DNA from: RGIG2094 sp045660065
GTDB taxonomy: Bacteria; Bacillota; Clostridia; RGIG6154
Assembly (NCBI GenBank): GCA_045660065.1
Contig: JAZRDC010000100.1
Span: 12,561 to 76,560 of the forward strand
Reading direction: 5' to 3'
Length of the DNA: 64,000 bases
Both the position numbers and the translations under genes were made by a program. This document shows, piece after piece, positions 1 to 7,736 of this stretch. The number at the start of each line of letters is the position of its first letter. The first letter of the stretch is position 1. The notes under the pieces are model-generated. The model was not told where the DNA came from and made no database searches. It was given only the letters and a program-made list of their open reading frames with translations.

Positions 1-1118
1 GGCATTGGTTTTCAAAAGTCGGTGTTGCAGGTAACTACCTTTTGATGATGTTTTATACAACTGTAACAGGTTGGATGTTTGCTTATTTCTTTAAGATGAT
101 TAAAGGTGATTTTGTTAACCAGACATCAGAACAGATTGCAGGTCAGTTTGGTACATTTACATCAAATCCTTATGCAATGGTAGGATTTATGCTTCTTTCT
201 GTTGTGCTTGGATTTATTATCTGCTCACTCGGTTTGAAAAAGGGTGTTGAAAAAGTAACAAAATTTATGATGCTTGCACTTTTGGCAATCATTGTAGTTT
301 TAGCAGTTCGTGCAGTAACACTTCCGGGTGCATCAGAAGGTCTTAAATATTACCTTATTCCTGATTTTAATCGTATGGTAGAGCAGGGAATAGGTGAAGT
401 GTTGTTTGCAGCACTTGGTCAGGCATTCTTCACTCTTTCAATCGGTATGGGTTCTATGGCGATTTTCGGCAGTTACATTTCTAAAGATAGAAGTCTTTTA
501 GGTGAAACTGTGTCAATTGCAGCACTTGATACATTTGTTGCATTTGTTGCAGGTATTATTATCATTCCATCATGCTTTGCATATGGGGTTGACCCTGCTG
601 CAGGCCCAGGACTTGTGTTCCAGACACTTCCGAACATTTTTGCAGCAATGCCTGGTGGAAGAATTTGGGGAGCACTTTTCTTCCTGTTTATGATTTTCGC
701 GGCACTTTCAACTGTTGTTGCAGTGTTTGAAAATATCATAGCATTTGGTATGGATTCAAAAGGCTGGAGCAGAAAAAAAGCCTGCCTTATCAATGTTATA
801 CTTGTATCAGTGTTATCACTTCCTTGTGCGTTAGGATTTAACGTATTGTCAGGATTTAATCCACTTGGAGAAGGTACAGTTGTATTAGACCTTGAAGACT
901 TTATTGTAAGTAACAACATATTGCCTATTGGCTCACTTGTATATGTTCTTTTCTGCTGTCTTGATAAAAAAGGCTGGGGTTGGAATAACTTTATCGCAGA
1001 AGCAAATGCAGGTAATGGCATGAAATTCCCTAAAGCACTAAAAATATATTGCAAGTATATTTTACCTGTAATTCTGGTAATACTTTTAGTTGCAGGGTAC
1101 ATTACATTCTTTAACTAA
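1..1118 (+). CDS. NSS-family sodium-dependent transporter, 5'-truncated
   Basis: This is the C-terminal part of a neurotransmitter:sodium symporter (SNF) family protein. The reading frame is open back to base 3, so the gene starts upstream of the window; the TTG/ATG codons at 42-50 are internal. The visible part is almost entirely membrane segments, about nine hydrophobic stretches, with family-typical features such as GNYLLMMFYTTVTGW near the start and a glycine-rich SIGMGSMAIFGSYI segment. Members co-transport amino acids or similar solutes with Na+. The substrate cannot be read from the sequence. The stop at 1116-1118 is only 13 bases before the next gene, so co-transcription is likely. 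Confidence 0.9.
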   Translation, partial: HWFSKVGVAGNYLLMMFYTTVTGWMFAYFFKMIKGDFVNQTSEQIAGQFGTFTSNPYAMVGFMLLSVVLGFIICSLGLKKGVEKVTKFMMLALLAIIVVLAVRAVTLPGASEGLKYYLIPDFNRMVEQGIGEVLFAALGQAFFTLSIGMGSMAIFGSYISKDRSLLGETVSIAALDTFVAFVAGIIIIPSCFAYGVDPAAGPGLVFQTLPNIFAAMPGGRIWGALFFLFMIFAALSTVVAVFENIIAFGMDSKGWSRKKACLINVILVSVLSLPCALGFNVLSGFNPLGEGTVVLDLEDFIVSNNILPIGSLVYVLFCCLDKKGWGWNNFIAEANAGNGMKFPKALKIYCKYILPVILVILLVAGYITFFN

Positions 1119-1131
1119 AGGAGTTTTTGAT

Positions 1132-1740
1132 ATGAGTTTTGATGTAAAAGCGTTGTTTAATATTGGTTACGGCCTTTATGTTGTAACATCAAAAGATGGC
1201 ACTAAAGACAACGGTGCAATAGTAAATACAGTAATGCAACTTACCGATAATCCTAACAGACTTGCAGTTTGTGTAAATAAGAAAAATTACACTCACGATA
1301 TTGTTAAAAACAGTGGCAAACTCAATGTAAATATTTTGGACGAATCTGCACCATTTTCTGTTTTTCAGAATTTTGGCTTTAAAAGCGGAAGGGATGCAGA
1401 TAAGTTTGAAAACATCGATAGTTTTCGTTCAGAAAATGGGCTTTTAGTTCTTACAGACCACATCAATTCTTTTATTTCTCTGGAAGTTGAAAAATATGTA
1501 GATGTTGAAACTCATGGTATGTTTATCTGCAAAGTAGCAGACGCAAGAACAATGTACGATACACCAACAATGACATATTCATATTATCACAAGAATGTAA
1601 AACCAAAACCGAATACCGATGTTAAAAAGGGATACAGATGTAAAATCTGCGGATATGTATATGAGGGTGATCCTCTTCCTGAAGATTTCATATGTCCTCT
1701 TTGTAAACACGGTGCACAGGATTTTGAAAAAATTAATTGA
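1132..1740 (+). CDS. Flavin reductase-rubredoxin fusion (Hrb-like)
   Basis: The 202-residue protein joins two redox modules. Residues 1-155 form a flavin reductase-like FMN-binding split barrel. Residues 165-202 form a complete rubredoxin with the iron ligands CKICGY and CPLC. High-molecular-weight rubredoxins of this layout pass electrons from NAD(P)H to flavodiiron proteins that reduce O2 or NO. A flavodiiron protein is encoded at 27523, so the two could work together, although they are not in one operon. ATG at 1132 is chosen because AAAGGAG lies 8 bases upstream; a longer open frame from 1090 overlaps the previous gene and has no ribosome site. Confidence 0.88.
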   Translation: MSFDVKALFNIGYGLYVVTSKDGTKDNGAIVNTVMQLTDNPNRLAVCVNKKNYTHDIVKNSGKLNVNILDESAPFSVFQNFGFKSGRDADKFENIDSFRSENGLLVLTDHINSFISLEVEKYVDVETHGMFICKVADARTMYDTPTMTYSYYHKNVKPKPNTDVKKGYRCKICGYVYEGDPLPEDFICPLCKHGAQDFEKIN

Positions 1741-1748
1741 TTAAAAAA

Positions 1749-1785
1749 CCGAAGCAATTGCTTCGGCTTTTAATATTTTTTTAAA
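1749..1785 (+). terminator. Rho-independent terminator
   Basis: An 8-9 bp stem, CCGAAGCAA/TTGCTTCGG (1749-1766), is followed by a T-rich run. It closes the transporter-rubredoxin transcript and separates it from spoVAC. Confidence 0.8.
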
Positions 1786-1823
1786 AAAGTGGAATAATAA
1801 GCAAATAGAAGAGAGGGTTAACT

Positions 1824-2258
1824 ATGAAAATGACAAAAAAGGAATATAAAAAATATGCAGAAAAAAAGGCAGATAAATCACCCCTGTTAAAAGATATGTT
1901 AAATGCCTTTTGGATAGGCGGTTTGATTTGTACTATTGGACAGTTTTTGACAGAAATGTTTAGTAATCTCGGACTGGATAAAGAAATGGCGGGAACAGCT
2001 ACCAGTATTACACTTGTATTTATAAGCGCAACTCTAACAGGTCTTAATGTGTATGATAAAATAGCAAAGGTTGCAGGTGCAGGAACTTTGGTGCCAATAA
2101 CAGGATTTGCAAACGCAGTTGTTTCACCTGCCATAGAATTTAAAAACGAAGGATTTATAATGGGGGTTGCCGCAAATATGTTTAAAATAGCAGGACCTGT
2201 AATAACATATGGAATAATTGCGTCAGTTTTTGCAGGAATAATATATCTTGTTTTTTAG
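1824..2258 (+). CDS. spoVAC: Stage V sporulation protein AC
   Basis: This 144-residue membrane protein is SpoVAC, a component of the SpoVA channel. In the forespore inner membrane SpoVA moves dipicolinic acid in during sporulation and out at germination. Family features are the charged N-terminus (KKEYKKYAEKKADKSPL), the segment FWIGGLICTIGQ and the glycine-rich AGAGTLVPITGFANAVVSPAIE. Length is about that of the family. GAGAGGG precedes the ATG. In relatives spoVAC is followed directly by spoVAD; here 8.6 kb of foreign-looking DNA lies between them. Confidence 0.95.
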   Translation: MKMTKKEYKKYAEKKADKSPLLKDMLNAFWIGGLICTIGQFLTEMFSNLGLDKEMAGTATSITLVFISATLTGLNVYDKIAKVAGAGTLVPITGFANAVVSPAIEFKNEGFIMGVAANMFKIAGPVITYGIIASVFAGIIYLVF

Positions 2259-2283
2259 AAAATATGTAGCAGATTGCACCAGC

Positions 2284-2323
2284 ATAACACCTTAGGTGCC
2301 AGTACAATACCATAAGGTGTTAT
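2284..2323. repeat. Palindrome downstream of spoVAC, att-like
   Basis: ATAACACCTTA (2284-2294) and TAAGGTGTTAT (2313-2323) form an 11-bp inverted repeat with an 18-base spacer. There is no T-run, so it is not an obvious terminator. Its right half (2309-2324) matches 11487-11502 at 15 of 16 positions, and that second copy overlaps the attP arm of the serine-recombinase element. This could be a recombinase half-site or the scar of an integration event at the left edge of the spoVAC-spoVAD insertion; that reading is inference. Confidence 0.45.
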
Positions 2324-2394
2324 GTGAAAATATTTATTATGACATTATACTTGGGGTGAAAAAATGCAACAACGGTAAACGACAAAACTAATCA

Positions 2395-2423
2395 TTGACA
2401 ACCTTATTTTATAAATCTAATGC
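2395..2423 (+). promoter_or_regulatory. Sigma-A-type promoter of tyrosine recombinase
   Basis: TTGACA (2395-2400) and TAATGC (2418-2423) are separated by 17 bases, about 40 bases upstream of the recombinase ATG. The -35 box is a perfect match and the -10 box is moderate. Confidence 0.5.
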
Positions 2424-2460
2424 AAGTGGTAGGATACATATAAAAAAGGAGTTGCCAATT

Positions 2461-3300
2461 ATGAAAAAAATTACTAATGAACTAATTAATGAATTTAAAG
2501 AATATCTTATTAATGAAGAAAAATCAACTGCTACAATTGAGAAATATGTCCACGATGTTGTTGCTTTTATGATATGGGCAAGGGATAATGAAGTTACAAA
2601 ACTGTCAGTTTTGGAATACAAGCAGGAAATGACAGAAAAATACGCCCCTGCGAGTGTAAATGCGGCATTATCATCACTTAACAGTTTCTTTATATTCAAT
2701 GAGTGGTATGATTGTAAGGTTAAAGCGGTAAAAATTCAGAAGCAGATTTTTGCTAACACCGATAAAGAACTTACAAAAGCGGAGTATGAAAGATTGCTTA
2801 TGGCTGCAAAGAATAATAAAAACGAAAGACTTTATTACCTTATGCAGACGATTTGTTCAAGCGGAATTCGCGTTTCAGAACTTTCTTCAATCACCGTAGA
2901 GGCAGTAAAACTGCGCAAGGCAACAATTAATTGCAAAGGCAAAATGCGAGTTGTAATTTTACCAAATGACCTGTGTAAAATGTTGTTGGAATACGCAAAA
3001 AGGAAGAAAATAACAAGCGGCCCTGTATTCGTTACAAGAACAGGGAACCCGCTTGACAGAAGTTCTATATGGAAAATGATGAAGGATTTGTGCGAAGATG
3101 CGAGAGTAAATAAAGATAAAGTATTTCCGCACAATCTTCGTCACCTGTTTGCAAGAACCTACTACAGCCTGCAGAAGGATATAGTAAGACTTGCGGATAT
3201 TTTAGGTCATTCCAGCATTAATACAACAAGAATTTATACTATGGAATCAGGAGATATCCACCGCAATCAAATTCAGAGATTGGGATTATTGTTGATATAA
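2461..3300 (+). CDS. Tyrosine recombinase (Xer-like), probable invertase
   Basis: The 279-residue protein has a SAM-like core-binding N-terminal domain (about residues 1-95) and a catalytic phage-integrase domain. Visible catalytic features are the first Arg in SGIRVSEL, HNLRH (HxxR), LGHSS, and the Tyr in TRIYT. The compact size without a DNA-arm domain fits Xer-like site-specific recombinases, including those that flip promoters in gut bacteria. ATG at 2461 follows AAAAAGGAG; the upstream in-frame TTG at 2395 lies inside the promoter. A pair of 23-bp inverted repeats at 3974 and 4231 is the obvious candidate substrate. It is the only tyrosine recombinase in the window. Confidence 0.9.
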   Translation: MKKITNELINEFKEYLINEEKSTATIEKYVHDVVAFMIWARDNEVTKLSVLEYKQEMTEKYAPASVNAALSSLNSFFIFNEWYDCKVKAVKIQKQIFANTDKELTKAEYERLLMAAKNNKNERLYYLMQTICSSGIRVSELSSITVEAVKLRKATINCKGKMRVVILPNDLCKMLLEYAKRKKITSGPVFVTRTGNPLDRSSIWKMMKDLCEDARVNKDKVFPHNLRHLFARTYYSLQKDIVRLADILGHSSINTTRIYTMESGDIHRNQIQRLGLLLI

Positions 3301-3318
3301 AACAATAGTGGGTGCAAG

Positions 3319-3894
3319 TTACAGGTTTTCTGAATTATGTTCCGTTGTTAAATGAAATTTTATTGTATTTTGGATATTATTAAGGTGCGATTGCAATTTT
3401 TCATTATCCTCCCAGATTGTATAATATACAATTGCCGAAAAAACAGAATAGATAAATGCTTCAGCTTGCTTATATGTACAACCATAAATTTTAACAAGCT
3501 TCTCTGCGTAGTAATATGAATTGCTAAACTCATTCATTGCTTCACGCATCCGCTTTCCATACACAGGACTTACAGTGAGTTGTATTAAACACCGAAGATT
3601 TGGTTTATATTTATCGATTTCTTGTAAAAGGTTTTTAGAATAGTCTTCTACAGGTTCGATATGTTTTATGATAAAGTCGAAAAGTTTATCAATAACCTTT
3701 GTTAAACCATATTTACCTGCACTTATCCAGATATCTTCTTTGTTTTCAAACCAGTAATACAAACTGCTTTGTGCTAACTTTTCCTTTCTGCACAAATCTC
3801 CTATAGATGCTTGCAATAACCCGGTTGTCAGAAGATACTCCCATGTTTTTTCTACGATTGTCATTTTTTTGTCAGGATTATTTTTGTAATTCAT
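3319..3894 (-). CDS. TetR/AcrR-family transcriptional regulator
   Basis: This 191-residue protein has an N-terminal TetR helix-turn-helix (about residues 12-58; ASIGDLCRKEKLAQSSLYYWFENKEDI) and a diverged C-terminal ligand/dimer domain. It is transcribed leftward. The consensus promoter inside the neighbouring invertible segment points into this gene in the assembled orientation. A TGTAATG/CATTACA palindrome (3939-3954) lies between that promoter and the start codon, and a related palindrome (4278-4295) precedes the surface-protein genes on the other side. The inferred role is autoregulation plus control of the TasA-like cluster. The ligand is unknown. Confidence 0.88.
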   Translation of the reverse strand: MNYKNNPDKKMTIVEKTWEYLLTTGLLQASIGDLCRKEKLAQSSLYYWFENKEDIWISAGKYGLTKVIDKLFDFIIKHIEPVEDYSKNLLQEIDKYKPNLRCLIQLTVSPVYGKRMREAMNEFSNSYYYAEKLVKIYGCTYKQAEAFIYSVFSAIVYYTIWEDNEKLQSHLNNIQNTIKFHLTTEHNSENL

Positions 3895-3938
3895 TTTTAC
3901 ACCCCTTCAGATATAATTTACTAAATTGTATAACCTGA

Positions 3939-3954
3939 TGTAATGTTCATTACA
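3939..3954. promoter_or_regulatory. Palindromic operator candidate upstream of TetR gene
   Basis: TGTAATG-TT-CATTACA is a perfect 7+7 palindrome. It sits 45 bases before the TetR start codon, in the expected transcript leader, the usual place and form for an autoregulatory TetR operator. The half-site TGTAAT recurs in the palindrome at 4278-4295. Confidence 0.6.
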
Positions 3955-3973
3955 ATAGGTAAAAAAATAAATT

Positions 3974-4253
3974 CACATAATCGAAATTATGTTGAAAAAA
4001 TTCTGTCCTATATTCAAATGCCTCATAAGTATACCACTTTCAACAGTTTTTGTCAATGATTTTTTATATGTATTTTAGTAAAAAAACACCGTATCACAGA
4101 AAAACAGTACATAAACCAGACCGGTATAAGTAAAATATACTCTTTACCGGTCTAATAATCATATTCTTATGCAAAATTTTAAAGTTAATATTCCATTCTG
4201 GAAATTTTGAGGTTAAATTTTTAAAAAATCTTCAACATAATTTCGATTATGTG
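3974..4253. repeat. Invertible promoter segment with 23-bp inverted repeats
   Basis: Bases 3974-3996 and 4231-4253 are exact reverse complements of each other over 23 bp and bound a 234-bp interior. Each repeat is itself a small palindrome, ACATAAT-4 bases-ATTATGT, as expected for two recombinase-binding arms around a short crossover region. The interior contains a consensus promoter (4028-4056, reading left) and a 9-bp inverted repeat, AGACCGGTA/TACCGGTCT (4118-4126, 4145-4153). With a tyrosine recombinase gene 0.7 kb away, this has the anatomy of a DNA inversion switch. Both orientations would need to be seen in reads to prove it. Confidence 0.85.
4028..4056 (-). promoter_or_regulatory. Consensus sigma-A promoter inside invertible segment
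   Basis: On the minus strand TTGACA (4056-4051), a 17-base spacer and TATACT (4033-4028) form a near-perfect sigma-A promoter. In this orientation transcription starts near 4020 and runs left into the TetR gene. Inversion about the 23-bp repeats would move the -10 box to about 4194-4199, reading right towards the surface-protein gene at 4442. Confidence 0.85.
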
Positions 4254-4277
4254 GAATTTTATTTTTTTTGACGTAGT

Positions 4278-4344
4278 GTGTAATGAAAGTTACACATCAC
4301 CATATATTGTGTAATTATTTTCCGGAAAAGACGTATAATTACAC
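4278..4344. promoter_or_regulatory. Nested palindromes upstream of TasA-like cluster
   Basis: GTGTAA-6 bases-TTACAC (4278-4295) resembles the palindrome next to the TetR gene. A second inverted repeat, GTGTAATTA (4309-4317) with TAATTACAC (4336-4344), encloses the 12-bp palindrome TTTTCCGGAAAA (4318-4329). A TATAAT at 4334-4339 has no good -35 box at 17 bases. These look like operators controlling transcription that enters from the invertible promoter, plus perhaps a weak local promoter. Confidence 0.55.
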
Positions 4345-4376
4345 TTTTTGTCATATCTTTTTGACAGCCAAATTGG

Positions 4377-4404
4377 TGCAGACAGTTTAAAACTGTTTAC
4401 ATAT
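4377..4404 (+). promoter_or_regulatory. Conserved leader hairpin, copy 1
   Basis: A leader motif reading TGCAGACAGT, a short loop, then ACTGTTTACATAT occurs before the genes at 4442, 7737 and 9321 (copies at 4377, 7671 and 9257). The stem ACAGT/ACTGT is kept in all three while the loop changes from TTAAA to GAAAG in copy 2, which supports a real hairpin near the 5' end of each coding unit. Function unknown. Confidence 0.5.
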
Positions 4405-4441
4405 ATTGTCATTACTTTATTATCAAAAGGAGGAATTTTAA

Positions 4442-6223
4442 ATGAAAAAAATGTATTCAACAAAGAGATCGTTGATTACAAGCGTAATTGCTCTTATGCT
4501 CTGTTTCTCAATGCTCTTAGGCACAACATTTGCGTGGTTCACAGATTCAGTAACAAGCGCAAATAACATTATCAAGTCTGGTAACTTAGATGTTGCAATG
4601 TACTGGGCAGACGGTAAAGCTGATCCAGATACAACATCATGGACAGATGCATCAACAGGTGAAATTTTCAACTACGACAAATGGGAACCAGGTTATGCTG
4701 AAGTTCGTCATATCAAAATTGCAAACGAAGGCACACTTGCACTTAAATATAAAGTGTTAATCGCTGCAACAGGTGTTGTTACTGATCTTGCAGATGTAAT
4801 TGATGTTTACTACGCAGATCCTGCAGTTCAGGTTGCAGATCGTTCTCAGCTTACTGATGCAAATAAACTTGGTACTCTTACAGAAGTGCTTTCAAAACTT
4901 GGTGAAACAGGTTATGGTGAACTTGCAGCAGATGAAGCGCACACAATTACTCTTGCATTTAAAATGCAGGAATCAGCAGGCAACGAATATATGAACAAAT
5001 CAATCGGTTCAAAATTTGCTGTTAAAATCGTAGCAACACAGTTAGAAGCTGAAATGGACAGTTTTGATGCAACATATGATGCAGAAGCTGAGTATCCTAA
5101 TGTAAATAGTGTAAACGTTCCTGCAAACGCAACAACTTCTTCAACACTTAAAATGGACGAAGTTAAAGTTACAATTCCAACTACAGCAGGTGAAGGTGCT
5201 TACGAACTACAGGTAGTTAAAACAGGTGTTGAAACAGATGAAAATGAAAAAACAACAGTTTCATACGACATTAATGTCCTTAAAGATGGTGTAAAGGTAT
5301 CAGGCATTGAAATTCCTGTAGAAATCAATGTTGGCAAATATCTTGAAATCATATCACTTAAGCACAACGGAAATGATATAGCAAAAGCAGATTATAACTA
5401 TGATAAAAAAACAGGTATTATTAAGTTCACAACAACTTCATTCAGCCCATTTGCAGTTGAATATGTACCTGGAAAAATAACAAGCGGTCTTTATGATGAA
5501 GATCCTACTCAGTATGACAAAACATTGTTAGAACCAAATTCAGAATACATTTCAACTGAAATTAAAGTAGGCGGAGTATCAAAATGGAACGTTAGTGAAC
5601 GTGCTACAACTGTTTTTGTAGAACCTTCACAGTCTGGAAAACTTTATAGTATAATCAGTGGTTTACAGAACAATGAACATTCAACAGTTTACCTCTATCC
5701 TGGTACATATAATGAAGGTACAACAATCAATGTTACATCATCAATGGATATCATAGGTCTTGGTGATAAAGATAGCGTTAAAGTTGTTAAAACATCATCA
5801 TCAAGTAGCAACCGCCATCTTTTCAATGTAAGTGGCACAAAAGCAGATTATATCGAAGTAACACTTAGAAATATGTATTTAGATGCTACAGCAACCACAA
5901 CAAATAATAAAGATAATGCAGCAGTTCAGTCTATCAGAAAATCTAAAGTAAAATGCTATGACCTTACAATTGTTAAAGGTACAGGCTGGGATGCAGTTGC
6001 TTTTTATGTAAATGGAAATAATGCAGTTGATGGTGTGAAATATCCTGCATATCTTTATGTTGAAAACTGTGCACTTAATACAACCAAAACATTTGGTGTA
6101 GTTACAACAAGTGGAAGTTACAAATTCTACCACAACAATCTTACATATAATGGAACAGCTTATACAAACAATAGCGGTTCAATTTTAAACCAGTCAATGT
6201 CAGCAGACGATTGGGAATGGTAA
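4442..6223 (+). CDS. TasA-like surface protein with beta-helix C-terminus
   Basis: The 593-residue protein starts with the leader shared by all four paralogues: a KRSLITS basic end, a hydrophobic core and TTFAWFTDSVTSANNIIKSGNL. This is the SipW-type signal and start of the TasA/camelysin fold. The TasA-like domain covers about residues 1-210. A beta-rich middle (about 220-345) follows, then a right-handed beta-helix-like region (about 390-590, with asparagine ladders such as NNKDNAAVQS). AGGAGG precedes the ATG. No sortase motif is present. In relatives such proteins form extracellular fibres or adhere to them; no dedicated signal peptidase gene is nearby. It is first in the cluster downstream of the invertible promoter. 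Confidence 0.85.
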   Translation: MKKMYSTKRSLITSVIALMLCFSMLLGTTFAWFTDSVTSANNIIKSGNLDVAMYWADGKADPDTTSWTDASTGEIFNYDKWEPGYAEVRHIKIANEGTLALKYKVLIAATGVVTDLADVIDVYYADPAVQVADRSQLTDANKLGTLTEVLSKLGETGYGELAADEAHTITLAFKMQESAGNEYMNKSIGSKFAVKIVATQLEAEMDSFDATYDAEAEYPNVNSVNVPANATTSSTLKMDEVKVTIPTTAGEGAYELQVVKTGVETDENEKTTVSYDINVLKDGVKVSGIEIPVEINVGKYLEIISLKHNGNDIAKADYNYDKKTGIIKFTTTSFSPFAVEYVPGKITSGLYDEDPTQYDKTLLEPNSEYISTEIKVGGVSKWNVSERATTVFVEPSQSGKLYSIISGLQNNEHSTVYLYPGTYNEGTTINVTSSMDIIGLGDKDSVKVVKTSSSSSNRHLFNVSGTKADYIEVTLRNMYLDATATTTNNKDNAAVQSIRKSKVKCYDLTIVKGTGWDAVAFYVNGNNAVDGVKYPAYLYVENCALNTTKTFGVVTTSGSYKFYHNNLTYNGTAYTNNSGSILNQSMSADDWEW

Positions 6224-6271
6224 TTCGGTAAATCCCAATTTATTTAAATAACAAATAAGGAGTAGATAATA

Positions 6272-7585
6272 ATGACAAAATCTTATTCAACAAAAAGATC
6301 GTTGATCACAAGCGTAATTGCTCTTATGCTTTGCTTTTCAATGCTCTTAGGCACAACATTTGCGTGGTTCACAGATTCAGTAACAAGCGCAAATAACATC
6401 ATTAAATCAGGTAACCTTGATATTGAACTCAGATATAAAAACGATGAAGTTGCCGATTGGACTGAAGTTAAGGACGATACCAATGTTTTCAAAAAAGAAA
6501 CACTTTGGGAACCTGGTCATGTTGAAGTTGTAAAACTCAAAATCACAAACGCAGGTACACTTGCACTTAAATATCAGCTCGGTGTAAATGTGGTAAACGA
6601 AGTAACATCTATTAATGTTAACAATGGTACACTTCAACTTTCAGAACATATTAAATATGGTATTTTAGAAGGCGATTTAAATCTTTCACGCAGTGAGGCA
6701 ATTGCGGCAGTAGAAGCAACTGCAAAAGCGTTAAAAGAACCATACACTTCAGAAGATATCGACCTTCTTCCAAAAACTGACACAAACTCAGATTTTGAAG
6801 ACATCGTAACATTGGTAGTTTATATGCCTGAAACTGTAGGCAACGAAGCAAACTACAAATTGGGAGAAGCAGTTCCAACAATCGACCTTGGTATTAACCT
6901 CTTTGCAACACAGTACGCTTCAGAAGCAGACTCTTTCGATGAAAAATATGACGAAAAAGCTCTTTATGAAAAAGGCAAACCTGTAGCAAAAACAAAGGAA
7001 CTTACCAAAACAGCAACATTATCAGTTGAAGACGATAATGGTAATACTGTAGAAATTTTAGGCAAAGATTTTGCAATTACTACTAACACTGCTGGAAGTT
7101 TCGGAGCAAACCTTGGAGCAATTAATCTTGATGCAGCATATCAATTTGAGCCAACATTATCTTTAGAAGAAGCATTACGTTCAGAATATGAACAGTGGCA
7201 CGCAGATTTTATTGTTTCAGTTGATAAAGATATTCCTGCAAACAGTATTGCTTTAGCCGGTTACTACAATTTATGGTGTGAAGGGTTCAACAATAATAAT
7301 TGGGTAGCTCTTACTAATGAGTATGATGCAATTATGGCAAATCAGCCAATCCGTCTTGTTGACTATATGGGACAGGGTTCATTGACTGTTGCTCTCAAGG
7401 ATCTTGCAGAGTATGGCAATGATGGTATCGGATTCCTTTGTGGTGTAATGGAATTGAATGATGCTCTTCCTACAAATACAAAATTCACAGTTGAACTTCG
7501 TCTTTACGAAGCAACAGACAATTCAAGGGCTTCAGAAACAGGCGAATATATGACTATAGGAACATATAGTTATCTTTTTAAATAA
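6272..7585 (+). CDS. TasA-like surface protein, paralogue 2
   Basis: The 437-residue protein has the same N-terminal leader as its neighbours and a diverged TasA/camelysin-type domain (about residues 1-230, starting after SGNLDIELRY). Residues 240-437 form a beta-rich domain I cannot assign; it contains several Trp/Tyr-rich stretches such as YNLWCEGFNNNNWVAL. It lies 48 bases downstream of the first gene with no hairpin between, so these two are probably co-translated from one mRNA. GGAGT precedes the ATG. The N-terminal 50 codons are nearly identical to the other paralogues at DNA level, suggesting recent duplication or gene conversion. Confidence 0.82.
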   Translation: MTKSYSTKRSLITSVIALMLCFSMLLGTTFAWFTDSVTSANNIIKSGNLDIELRYKNDEVADWTEVKDDTNVFKKETLWEPGHVEVVKLKITNAGTLALKYQLGVNVVNEVTSINVNNGTLQLSEHIKYGILEGDLNLSRSEAIAAVEATAKALKEPYTSEDIDLLPKTDTNSDFEDIVTLVVYMPETVGNEANYKLGEAVPTIDLGINLFATQYASEADSFDEKYDEKALYEKGKPVAKTKELTKTATLSVEDDNGNTVEILGKDFAITTNTAGSFGANLGAINLDAAYQFEPTLSLEEALRSEYEQWHADFIVSVDKDIPANSIALAGYYNLWCEGFNNNNWVALTNEYDAIMANQPIRLVDYMGQGSLTVALKDLAEYGNDGIGFLCGVMELNDALPTNTKFTVELRLYEATDNSRASETGEYMTIGTYSYLFK

Positions 7586-7596
7586 TTTATTATATG

Positions 7597-7698
7597 CCCG
7601 TCCTGTCCATTCGGACAGGCGGCAATCAAAAGGTACGAATTTAATTTGTACCTTTTGACTGCTGAATAGATGCAGACAGTGAAAGACTGTTTACATAT
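7597..7698 (+). repeat. Structured intergenic RNA block, copy A
   Basis: The block has three hairpins. The first is CCTGTCC/GGACAGG (7602-7619). The second is a long stem from CGGCAATCAAAAGGTAC to GTACCTTTTGACTGCTG (7620-7664). The third is the leader hairpin ACAGT/ACTGT (7676-7690). The same architecture recurs at 9181-9284 with compensatory changes. No T-run follows, so it is not a classical terminator. It lies between paralogues 2 and 3 and may act in RNA processing, stability or regulated read-through. Confidence 0.6.
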
Positions 7699-7736
7699 AT
7701 TTGTCATAAAAAATATTACATTAGGAGGAAAATCAA

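Noticed and set aside
473..1102. 209-residue frame on the minus strand
   Set aside because: It is antisense to the NSS transporter, has no ribosome site and no recognisable domain; a coding shadow.
4118..4153. AGACCGGTA/TACCGGTCT as a terminator inside the invertible segment
   Set aside because: An 18-base loop and no T-run on either strand make termination doubtful; it may be an operator, so it is only mentioned within the segment.
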